A stretch of 16,033 nucleotides of DNA from contig CAUDNR010001141.1 in assembly GCA_958430865.1 (NCBI GenBank), positions 1 through 16,033 of the forward strand, read 5' to 3'. The position numbers and the translations under genes were made by a program. This document shows, piece after piece, positions 7,990-16,033 of the stretch (positions are counted from its first letter, which is position 1; every line of letters begins with the position of its first letter). Below the pieces are notes generated by a model. That model was not told where the DNA came from and did no database searches. It was given only the letters and a program-made list of their open reading frames with translations. The DNA is from Entrophospora sp. SA101 (taxonomy: Eukaryota; Glomeromycota; Glomeromycetes; Entrophosporales; Entrophosporaceae).

Positions 7990-10204
7990 AAAGTTTCGTC
8001 ATACATAATTAGTATAATTATTAGTGTCACGTGCATCACATATCAAATACTGTGCTTTTAAATGTTAATGATCAATGGACTAACGGATAACACAGACCCA
8101 ATTGAACATTTGACATTGAGGTGGGTTCTACTTACTATTTACAAGGTTTTCTTTTTAATTTTTTTTATGATATTTGATGTGTAATCTTGTTATATAATAT
8201 ACAAACAATACGAAAAGAAACAAGAATTTAATTACGATTCGTTGAAACTGTACAACATGATGAAGTAACACGGGTAAGGAAGGCACTACGAAATTCAGGT
8301 ATACGCTCTAACCAAATTTGCAAGAATAAAATAATATGGAATATCTTTCCTAAAAAATTTTCTAATCGGTTAAACCGAATTAATCCGCTCGGAGCTTTAA
8401 CCCTATATATCATCTAGGAAATTATGGAATAGAAGGCATCAGGAATCATTGGCGACATTTTAACACTTTGAACTATGAGGTTATTTTTTGTGGTTATGTT
8501 CACTTTGTCTAGCTTTGTTGAATAATTATGAATTTTCATCAAACTGGTTTAACTATACCAAATTAAGTGGTCAATGAATTACTACCAATTTAAAAAATTA
8601 ACATATAATTAAAATCAATATTGTAAAGTTAATTCTTATATCGGATATTGAGATCAACATCGGACATATCCGATGTTAGCCAATCAATAAAAGGTTTGAA
8701 TTCAATATGTGCGAGTAGTTTTACTATGAATAAAATCGATTTGTTATTTTATGTTTCATTTATATTTATGTGTTATTATGGGAAAACCTTAATTTAAAAT
8801 ATCCTATAAATCTTGTTATCCAATTCGTCCATTCATTTGATCATATCGTGAATTGAAGGGATTCCATCCAACGAATATTTCCAATTCATTCAATTATCAT
8901 TAATATGACGATTTATTTATTTATTTGGGCAAGATATAGCTGTTGTTGTTGGTTTGTTAATTCCCAGTTTTATATATCTAATGGTGGTAAAATAACAACA
9001 AAGCATGTGGCTGCAGTTTACTAACGTCGTGTGGCTGTAAAAATAATAATAAAACAATTATTTATTTATTTATTTATTACCATAAAGCAGACTAATACTA
9101 ATCTAAAATTCATCAAAACTGTACTTGTCGATCCTGGTTTCGTGAAAAGAAGGATCCAATAGAAAACAAAATGTCATTGAAGCGATACACTCTAACTGCG
9201 TGATCCGATCTAATTGTCGTCAAGTAATTTTGAAGAACCAAGATTAAAGATTTCTTTGTTAACTATAATTTTTTTAATCTCGTTAACGACGATAGCTTGA
9301 ACTTGGTGAGTTGGAATTGGAATAAATAAAATAAATACCATGAATATTTCCAACAAACAAATCGTCATCCTAAATCGTAATAGGTGGTAATAATAAAGTA
9401 TCGGAACTTGGTTTAAGTAAAACTTATCAAAACAAATAAAAATTATATCGGATGAGAAATTCGAATTATTTACAAAAATTTTATAATTATATTAAATAAA
9501 ATGCGGAAGTAGAGAGTTTAGAAACCCATTCCCCGTCATAATAATCACAGAGCAAATATATATATGATATATTTTTCTAAAAATAGATGCTTAATCAATT
9601 TATTTATTTCTATATAAAATAAAGAACCTAAGGCAAGATGTAAGAATAAGACTAAGAATATAAGGCAAGATTGGGAGCATCAAATAATAATAATATTATT
9701 ATAATTATTATTAATAACAATAATAATAATAATAACAATGTATAAAAATAATTTATTAACGAATGATTTTAAGATTTATGCAAAAAAATTTTTTATAAAT
9801 TTATTACTTACATAAATCTCGATAATAATACAAAGACTCGCCCATTACATTCGATGATTTAATTGATGATCAAGGAAGTTAAATTAATTTTAATTGTAAA
9901 ACCATGTATATTAAATATATAAATAAATAAATAAATAAAAAAATAAAAAGAAATTTTCATCGACCTACAGTAAAATTTCGTTATCTTTATTTTCTATCTC
10001 TAAATTTAAATTTCTATTTCTATTCCAACTTTCTGTTATTCCCAAAAATAATTTGGAGAAAGCATTCAAAATGAGAAAAAAATTCAACTTCTTTTTTTTT
10101 ATTTTGAAGATATAAGTGACGTTACATGTAACACATAAATTATCTTTTTTTGTTAATAAGGAAAAAATTAATTTAAAAAGATACAAACAAAACTCCATGC
10201 GTGC
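7990..10204. other. Long gene-free intergenic stretch
   Basis: More than 2 kb with simple repeats: TTTA runs at about 8911-8924 and 9058-9078, AAT/ATT runs at 9684-9738, and TAAA runs at 9920-9945. A 61-codon minus-strand frame at 8413-8228 lies in a slightly more GC-rich patch. It has no start context, family likeness or splice support, so I leave it uncalled. No tRNA or rRNA is recognised. Confidence 0.55.
8656..8677. repeat. Perfect 9-bp inverted repeat
   Basis: AACATCGGA at 8656-8664 and TCCGATGTT at 8669-8677 are exact reverse complements with a CATA spacer. A third partial copy, ATCGGATAT, lies just upstream at about 8639-8647. It is more GC-rich than the surroundings, so a protein-binding site or a small element end is possible. 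Confidence 0.75.
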
Positions 10205-10313
10205 CGCAAATATATACTATAGATAAATATATATATATATATATATATACACATTCATAATTCAATTAATTTTCAATTTTCAATTTTTAATTTTTCCTAA
10301 TACCTACACAACA

Positions 10314-10480
10314 TTATCTCTCTCTCTCTTTTTTCACCTTATCTCACCTCCTTTCCTCCTTCTTTATTTCCTTCCCTCCTTCCCTTCTCTTTTCATAATA
10401 ATACTTGGTTCCTTACAAAGCAAAAAGGTATTCTTTTATTCTCTCTCTCTCTCTCTCTCTTCCTTCCCTCTTCCCTCCCT
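10314..10480 (+). promoter_or_regulatory. Long pyrimidine tract upstream of the cupredoxin gene
   Basis: About 165 nt that are overwhelmingly C and T on the coding strand, with (TC)n runs at 10316-10329 and 10440-10460 and CCTTCC-type blocks between and after. One AT-rich interruption at about 10394-10425 breaks it. It lies 120-290 nt before the start codon, after an (AT)n run at about 10227-10248 and before a CA-rich stretch (10523-10548). CT-rich tracts near fungal transcription starts are common, so a role in the promoter or 5' leader is plausible but not shown. Confidence 0.5.
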
Positions 10481-10601
10481 CATAATTACAATAATATCAT
10501 CTATAATTTATATACATATACTTACACACTTACACACACACAACGCACACATACATATATTTTGACAATATAACTAAATAATAAAAATTAATTATATAAT
10601 C

Positions 10602-11448
10602 ATGGCCTCGACCTTATCTTCTTCTTCCAATTATTCTTCTCCCCGTACATATTCAACCACTATTCTCGTATTATTATTATTATTATCATTAATTAACGTT
10701 ATTAATAATGTCAACGCTGCAGAGGTTGTTATAAGTGTAGCCGAAAAGGGATTGTCTTTTAGCCCACAAAATGTTACTGTCGCAAAAGGTGATACTGTAA
10801 GTATTATTATCAAAAGCTGTTGTTCGTCGAGTTTGCTATAAATAAATTTCTAATTTAAAAAAAAATATATATTTTTTTTTGAAAGGTTAAATTCAAACTA
10901 TTTAAAAGTATGCATATAATTGATGAATCCGATGCACCCGGTCAATGTGTTAAATCAACGAAAATTACAAAGCCATGTAAGTTTGCTTATTTAATTATTG
11001 ATTTTTTTCAAAAACCTAATTTCATTTCACTAAAAATATTTTCTTCTCCATCATAAATCTTTACCGTTTAATAGTAAGTTTGATTGCAAATGTGCCTGAT
11101 ACAACATTAACTTATGAAATTACTAGAGATAATGGATCGATTTACTATTTTGATAGTTATGCCCAACATTGTTTAAACGGTATGTGGGGTATTATTACTA
11201 TCGATGATGCCAACAAAAACAATCCTAATAGTGATCCAACAAAGGCATCGACAACAGGAACCTCACTATCACCAAGTGAAGCCTCACCATCACCAAGTGA
11301 AACCTCAGCCAATAATACGAGTGGTTCATTCAATAAGAATAATCTTGTTGTACCGATTATACTTGCCTGTGTTGTTGCTGCCGGAATAGCACTTGTAATT
11401 CTTTATTGTTTCTTAAGGAGAAGAAGAACCTCTGGAAAAAAATACTAG
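10602..11448 (+). CDS. Membrane-anchored cupredoxin, copper Cys replaced by Asp
   Basis: Three exons, 10602-10796, 10886-10976 and 11075-11448, join in phase to 219 aa, with donors GTAAGT in both introns. A signal peptide is evident (hydrophobic core 21-34, likely cut after NVNA, 36-39). Residues 40-140 form one cupredoxin domain with the fungal-type opening FSPQNVTVAKGDTV. The ligand loop HCLNGMWG has His127 and Met132, and His75 fits the first ligand. In the family pattern a Cys stands five residues before this His; here that position is Asp122 (YYFDSYAQHC). Cys86 and Cys128 could form the usual disulfide. A Ser/Pro/Thr-rich linker (150-180) leads to a membrane helix (186-208) and a basic tail RRRR...KKY, so it is a type I plasma-membrane or wall-facing protein. 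Copper binding is uncertain. Confidence 0.9.
11261..11302 (+). repeat. 21-bp tandem duplication in the cupredoxin linker
   Basis: CCTCACTATCACCAAGTGAA at 11261 is followed by a near copy at 11282 in the same frame. A partial third (CCTCAGCC) follows. The protein reads SLSPSEA, SPSPSET, a Ser/Pro-rich spacer likely to be O-glycosylated. This is slippage-type length change outside the folded domain. Confidence 0.85.
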
Positions 11449-11952
11449 ATTTTTAATGATAAAATTATTTAATTTTTACATGTATATTTATTAATTCACA
11501 ACATAATTTATTAATAGTTTTTTAACAACTACAGAGAGAATTAGAATGAATATAATATAATAATTACAAATAAAAAAGATTATATTATATATTAATACTA
11601 TGAACATAAAATCGAAGGAATTGAAAGACGATAACTGATCAGAATCTTAATAATGACTCAAATTTATATCAACGTCTACCTACTTACCTACATACATACC
11701 TAGTAAACAAGGTAAGTTGAACGTATTTGAATATTTGCAACCACATAATTGATAATAATTAATAATAACGATAAAAATGTACACCAATTTCTGTATTATA
11801 TAATAAATTTAAAATTGCAAGTAAAATGTAAAATGTATTCGCGCAAAACGTTTTTTCAAACGTTTTTTTCCGAAATCTTCTAATCTTGGTGTTAAAGATT
11901 ACCGCATTTGGAAACTAATTATCTCTCGTGTCCACACTATTTCTTTGATTTT
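11449..11952. other. Downstream intergenic sequence of the cupredoxin gene
   Basis: AT-rich sequence with a short CATAC/CTAC run at about 11677-11701. A minor inverted pair, AAACGTTTTTTCAAACGTTTTT, lies at 11847-11868. No gene is seen. Confidence 0.5.
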
Positions 11953-12230
11953 TTGCCGTTTCTCTAAACTTTAGTATTAGTAAACAACAATCCACATAAA
12001 GCTATAGCTTACAATGTTTTCCGTCTTTTCAACCTCTCTTCAAATTATAAAGATAAAAATCTTAGTTTGAAGTGAAAATTAATGCTGATTTTGAACAACT
12101 ATAGCTTCACATAGAGAGCCTCTATCAACACGAGAGGTGATTCATTGGAAAACTATATAATGGCCCAGTTTTATTTTATGGATATTTTTAAAAAACGATT
12201 GATTGATTACACATATCAGAATTTCTGTTT
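11953..12230. repeat. Diverged direct repeat, copy A
   Basis: This stretch aligns by eye with copy B at 12629-12914 over several islands in the same order: TGCC(G/A)TTTCTCT, CACATAA(A)GCTATA, TCTTTTCAACC, CATAGAGA(G/A)CCTCTATCAA, and (A/C)GAATTTCT near the end. A CCTCT...AGAGG hairpin is kept in both copies (12119-12137 here) although its loop differs. No open frame survives. It is best read as a dispersed, probably non-autonomous repeat family. Confidence 0.65.
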
Positions 12231-12628
12231 ACATATTAATATTAATATAATATTTAATTAAAAAAACTGAGTTCGTTATTATTAATAATTTATATATATC
12301 CATCAATTAAGCAAAGTATATACTTTATAGACTTGTATATATTCAACAATAAAAATGTATTTATTGTTTTAAAAGATAATGAAAACCAGTTTTTGCATCT
12401 TGTGATATGTGTCATGTGTGTTGATAATTAATTGTGACGAACCCCAAATCTCTCCAATACCTCAGGTGGGCTAAATAAAAAAAAAATTTTCGCATTAATA
12501 TACTGATGGTTTTGTTGAACGTAAAGCAAACGCCTGCAATAGAGTAAGGTTTGCCGAAAGTCAGAAATGATGAGTCACCGTGTAGTGGTGGCTGATTTTA
12601 CGAAAAGAACGGTCTGGGGCATAACTCA
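12231..12628. other. Sequence between repeat copies A and B
   Basis: No gene is seen. The palindrome CATATTAATATTAATATA sits at about 12231-12248. A more GC-rich segment starts near 12434 (TGTGACGAACCCC) and leads into copy B. It could be part of the same repeat element, missing from copy A. Confidence 0.4.
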
Positions 12629-12914
12629 TGCCATTTCTCTGACAATGCACATAAGCTATACCCATATGAAGAAAGCTTATAATATTTTACATCTTTTCAA
12701 CCACTCATCAACATTTATAAAGGTAATTTTGGAGGAAAATCTCGGTTTTGAGGTCAAAAGTAATGCTATTTTTGAAATAACTTTACATAGAGAACCTCTA
12801 TCAATATGAGAGAGAGGATTCTGGCTATAACGGCGGCACAGTAGATATTAATATGATGATGTTATAAAAATAAAAAACCCCGATTGGCTGCACGAATCTG
12901 AATTTCTCACATGG
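12629..12914. repeat. Diverged direct repeat, copy B
   Basis: Partner of copy A about 680 nt downstream, same orientation, with indels including an AGATATTAATATGATGATG segment absent from A. The 80-codon frame at 12567-12809 enters this copy but is not conserved in A, so I do not call it a gene. The CCTCT...AGAGG hairpin is at 12795-12817. Confidence 0.65.
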
Positions 12915-12944
12915 GCGGGCATACTAATACTGCAACAAAAAGCA

Positions 12945-14008
12945 TGACATATCCACCGATTTTTGCAACATTTTAGGGCACATTTATAAAAATTTCTAAG
13001 GGGTTACTATATAGAATTAGAAGCTAATTTCGCCCCCTTTTTTTTTGCTAAATCTACATATTAATATTAATATGCGCCATTATAATTTCACTTCTGTTTA
13101 GATTTTTAAATTTTATTAAAATAATAATAATTTGATACAAAGATCATTTTAATGTCAAAGAAAAAATCAATAATAATCAATGTTCAATTTCTTTTGTCTG
13201 TTTTGCATTCATTCATTATTTAAGAAATGTTGTAGTATATACAGAATATACTTTCATCTTATCTCAAATTAAAATCCCTATTTTAAATTGTGGTTTTTAT
13301 TTATTTATTTTCCTAATACTACATACAGTAGTTTAAAATCCTATGTTTAACTTTGGAATTTGATTTTCAAGTAATTAGTTACTTAAATTCGAAAAATACC
13401 ACCATCCAACAAAACAATTGATAAATATGCAAAGAATGTTATAAAGATCTTTTATACTTAGCTTTATTGATGATTTATTTAATAGAATCATCCTCACGCC
13501 TTGATTTTGCACTATAATTTATATATATATATATATATCAAAAATTAAAATAAAAACTAATAATAACAGATAAAAAGAATAAAAACTCTAATAAATTATT
13601 ACCTTTACAGTATTAATATTAATATTAACAATACATAAACATGTCACCATTCTGTAAACTGTAATGCCATCTATATTTTATATAAATAATAGATTTAAGG
13701 CGTTGGTAATGTGGAATTGATTCAAAAAAATATTTAAATCTTAGAAATATTATTACAAGTTAAAAAACTAAATATTAATATATATAAATCTAGGGGTTAC
13801 AAAAATCCAATTCACTCACTATTGAATCCAATTCACTGTCGAATCTCAACAAACATAATAATAACAAAAGTATATAAAAATTACTTTTTTTAGATAAAGA
13901 ATGGTGTAACATATCAAAAATGTACCTTAAAACAAAACAAAAACAACGAAAATGTGCCCTAAAATCAGCCTGAAATCGTGTAACATTGCAGAAATCAGTG
14001 GATATGTG
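12945..14008. repeat. Diverged inverted repeat pair about 1 kb apart
   Basis: CATATCCAC(C)GATTT(T)TGCAA...TTTTAGGGCACATTT at about 12947-12985 is matched in inverse by AAATGTGCCCTAAAA at 13950-13964 and TTGCAGAAATCAGTGGATATG at about 13986-14006. The right arm holds an extra ~20 nt. The interior has no credible gene and includes AT palindromes at 13066-13083 and 13610-13627. It may be a foldback or MITE-like element, or two separately inserted copies of one repeat. Confidence 0.55.
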
Positions 14009-14039
14009 GAAATTTTTATTTTTGTGTAACATAATAATT

Positions 14040-14290
14040 TATATTGTTTCATATACTAACAAGTAAACCTTATTACACTAAATCAGGAAGATCCAAATCC
14101 TCCCTATAGCTAATTGTGGCTTCATAGAAAGTTATCATTGCTGCTGCTTCCACCAGCTAGACATATCCTGCCACAGTTAAAATGGCAGCAGAAAGGTCAG
14201 TAAGTCCCCCTTATAAATGGATCAGGTCTCTCTCCATAAGTGTTTGTGTGCAAAAAAGTGTTCCTTATGTTACAGGCAGCATTAACATCT
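14040..14290 (-). ncRNA. Candidate remnant of a Fanzor guide (omega) RNA region
   Basis: Known Fanzor and TnpB systems make their guide RNA from the 3' end of the gene and the flank just beyond it. Here that flank (minus strand, past the stop at 14197) is less AT-rich than its surroundings and structured. CTGCCA/TGGCAG pairs at 14168-14173 with 14183-14188. A competing outer stem CTGCTGC/GCAGCAG pairs 14141-14147 with 14185-14191. Because the protein gene is dead, any RNA would be a fossil or would need help in trans. This is inferred from position and pairing only. Confidence 0.22.
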
Positions 14291-15958
14291 CGATTCCAAT
14301 GTGTCAGACAGACTGATTTGCAGACTCTGACAGACCAGAATTTTTGATGCTTATCAAACCACATCCATCACACAAAGAACATATGGAACTCGTCAACGGT
14401 CACCACATTGCAGTGTCTAGAAAACTCTTGACAAAATTCTTTTACAGGACCTGGAGAATGTCTGCGTGATGTTGATGTTGATGAAATTTACCATTGCCAA
14501 ATGTAAAGTGTCCGGGTCCCATAAAAATTTCTAAAAAAAAATCATATATGCTATTTGCTTCCTTATTATTATGCGTACATTTATAATATTTCTTCCCTAT
14601 GATATATATACACCGTGCGCACTATGCGCAAAAAAAAAAAAATCAGAGCTACTATGAATGGCATATCTCTAGGTGAAAGGTATGTAAGTAATATTATTCA
14701 ATGATATTTTTGTTTAATAGAAAATTAAATTAACAAAGTATAGTTCACCTCGAATAACAGCCTGAAGATTTTTTTTTTCAAACAACTCATTTTTTTGCAA
14801 CCCTGCTAAGTTCCAGTACTCCTTGTTGTAACTTTTTCATCTGAACTCATTGCTACAAACAGATATATCCTTCCAGGATCCAGCCTAAATAATTTGCATT
14901 CATTCAAATCAATATTCGATCCGTATTTGTTAGCATCTCCTTTATTATCATCAACTTTTTTCTGCAGACCATCAGTTTATATGGAATAAGCAAAGATTCG
15001 ATTCTGGGTGGTGATTTTATTAATATTAAATGCTTTCGTCTGTCTACCAAGCTTCCCTTCCAGCTCTGAATCTTTGAATGGTTGTTATCAATTGATTTGT
15101 ACATGTAAAATAAAGCAACTAATATGTACTTTTGTTGGAAAGAGTATTCAGACAGAAGTGTGGAGAGATGAGGGCCATGTTTCCGGTTATGCTTGATAAA
15201 GGTGGAGAGGATTTTGTGAAGACCCAGAATTCATGATCACAAAAATGCTTTTATAGATGCATCATCAAAGCTTGATTTTGGAACAATGTCTATTGTGCTT
15301 TTGAGTGAATATATTGAATGCGGATGGTAAGGTGAAGAAGGCATTATGGATGTGATGTAGAGAGTTTTATCAATAATTTTTAAAGGGAGGGAAGGGGTCT
15401 TGATTTTTCAAGTTGGTAATGAAATGGTTTATGATCGAGTCAATGTATTTTTTGGGTAAAGGAAATTGATGAGTCCTAAATAATTTATAATTTATCCATC
15501 TTTAGTCGGTTATTGAGATTTATGGTTCTAACATATTTCCGTACAGCAGAGGAGTTTGTGGTCACTCCATCAACCTTTTTGATCTATTAAAGTTCCATGA
15601 GCTACCCTATTGCTAACATTGTTCTTATAATTTTTAAAAGCCGAGTCGGATTTGATTTATGTTGACTGTGGAATACTGATTTGTCAAAAATTTTTATATT
15701 CTCAATTATGAAATTAAGCATACATTGAGTATCTGCATTATCAAAATCTGGATTTATGTGATGTTTGGAGGCAAAGGTCTTGGTGACAGTGGAAGGAATT
15801 ATATGTTCATTCTCAATAAGGAATTTGTTAAGTGCTTTTTCAACCAAATTAAAAATAGGTTCAATAAAGGCCCCTTGAAAGAAAAAGTATGCTTTACTGG
15901 TGGGGAGATGATTCTTGGTTGTTGTAATTATACATGAAGTTGAAACTATTTCGACCAT
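14197..15958 (-). pseudogene. Decayed Fanzor (TnpB-like RNA-guided nuclease)
   Basis: Read 5' to 3' on the minus strand, Fanzor pieces follow in the correct order but in changing frames. The N-terminal part opens at 15958 and is open to a TAG at 15604-15602. Further fragments run to FAYSI-stop-TDG (TAA 14979-14977), like the family's conserved TDG strand before RuvC-I. RuvC-I reads FRLDPGRIYLFV, with its Asp codon at 14880-14878. After a damaged, shortened middle comes FGNGKF (14501 on), then VTVDEF (14403 on). The zinc ribbon is CDGC in one frame (14372-14361) and VCKSVC in another. RuvC-III is WNRDVNAACNI, with Asp at 14289-14287. The last frame ends at TGA 14199-14197. At least seven stops and several frameshifts are visible. 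The region is less AT-rich than its flanks. In life such proteins cut DNA guided by an omega RNA. Confidence 0.87.
14523..14645. repeat. Foreign-looking AT-rich segment inside the Fanzor relic
   Basis: Between the RuvC-I part and the FGNG part the coding likeness stops. The segment is bounded on the minus strand by two GATTTTTTTTTT runs (near 14644 and 14542) and holds TGCGCA, TAG, TGCGCA at 14616-14630 beside a 13-nt A run. It may be a small insertion with poly-T-like target duplication, or simply a deletion scar filled with low-complexity DNA. Confidence 0.4.
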
Positions 15959-15966
15959 TTGCAGAT

Positions 15967-16000
15967 CTGGTCAAAATAGGGTCAAAATAAGGTCAAAACT
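15967..16000. repeat. Three GGTCAAAA repeats just upstream of the Fanzor relic
   Basis: TGGTCAAAATA, GGGTCAAAATAA and GGTCAAAACTG follow one another in 10-12 nt steps right before the first Fanzor codon (minus-strand sense TTTTGACC). An in-frame TGA within it marks the 5' limit of the readable frame. It might be part of the element's terminal sequence. Confidence 0.6.
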
Positions 16001-16033
16001 GATTTTTACTATGTAGTAGCCTCAAATCGAAAC

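Noticed and set aside
8228..8413. 61-codon minus-strand frame in a slightly GC-richer patch
   Set aside because: It looked briefly like an organelle-derived or transposon fragment, but I could not match it to any motif.
12566..12645. Box C (ATGATGA) and CTGA boxes suggesting a C/D snoRNA
   Set aside because: The terminal stem does not pair and the box spacing is wrong. Such short words are common in this DNA.
12567..12809. 80-codon plus-strand frame in repeat copy B
   Set aside because: The matching part of copy A is full of stops, so the frame is not conserved.
13790..14032. 80-codon minus-strand frame across the right inverted-repeat arm
   Set aside because: It has no protein-like composition, and the arm is shared with a non-coding copy at 12945.

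Overview
The window looks like nuclear DNA of a fungus, most likely an arbuscular mycorrhizal (Glomeromycotina, Rhizophagus-like) species. The evidence is very high A+T, GT-AG introns of about 70-110 nt, fungal-type gene content, many short AT palindromes and minisatellites, and a decayed Fanzor gene. The organism call is an inference from style and gene content, not from a search.

Three genes can be assembled exon by exon, and a fourth is clearly dead. Positions 1-2757 hold no gene I can support, only tandem and inverted repeats. A two-exon gene on the plus strand (2758-4826, 652 aa) encodes a septin-like G domain with every nucleotide-binding motif eroded, then one membrane helix and a C-terminal extra-cytosolic domain. 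Converging on it from the minus strand is a seven-exon gene (6404-5114, 266 aa) for the U11/U12-35K protein (SNRNP35) of the minor spliceosome, with an odd His/Asn-rich tail made from a DNA microsatellite. Positions 6405-10601 are gene-free and repeat-rich, ending in a long pyrimidine tract. The next gene is a three-exon plus-strand gene (10602-11448, 219 aa) for a secreted, membrane-anchored cupredoxin whose copper-ligand cysteine is an aspartate.

Positions 11449-14196 carry diverged direct and inverted repeats. The right end (15958-14197, minus) is a broken Fanzor, the eukaryotic relative of TnpB and Cas12. RuvC-I, a zinc ribbon and RuvC-III are still readable in the right order across stops and frameshifts, and a structured stretch lies just downstream, where Fanzor guide RNAs are expected.

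The intact genes do not form a pathway together. The most notable items are the septin-fold pseudo-GTPase in a membrane protein, the natural Cys-to-Asp cupredoxin, the minor-spliceosome component and the Fanzor relic.
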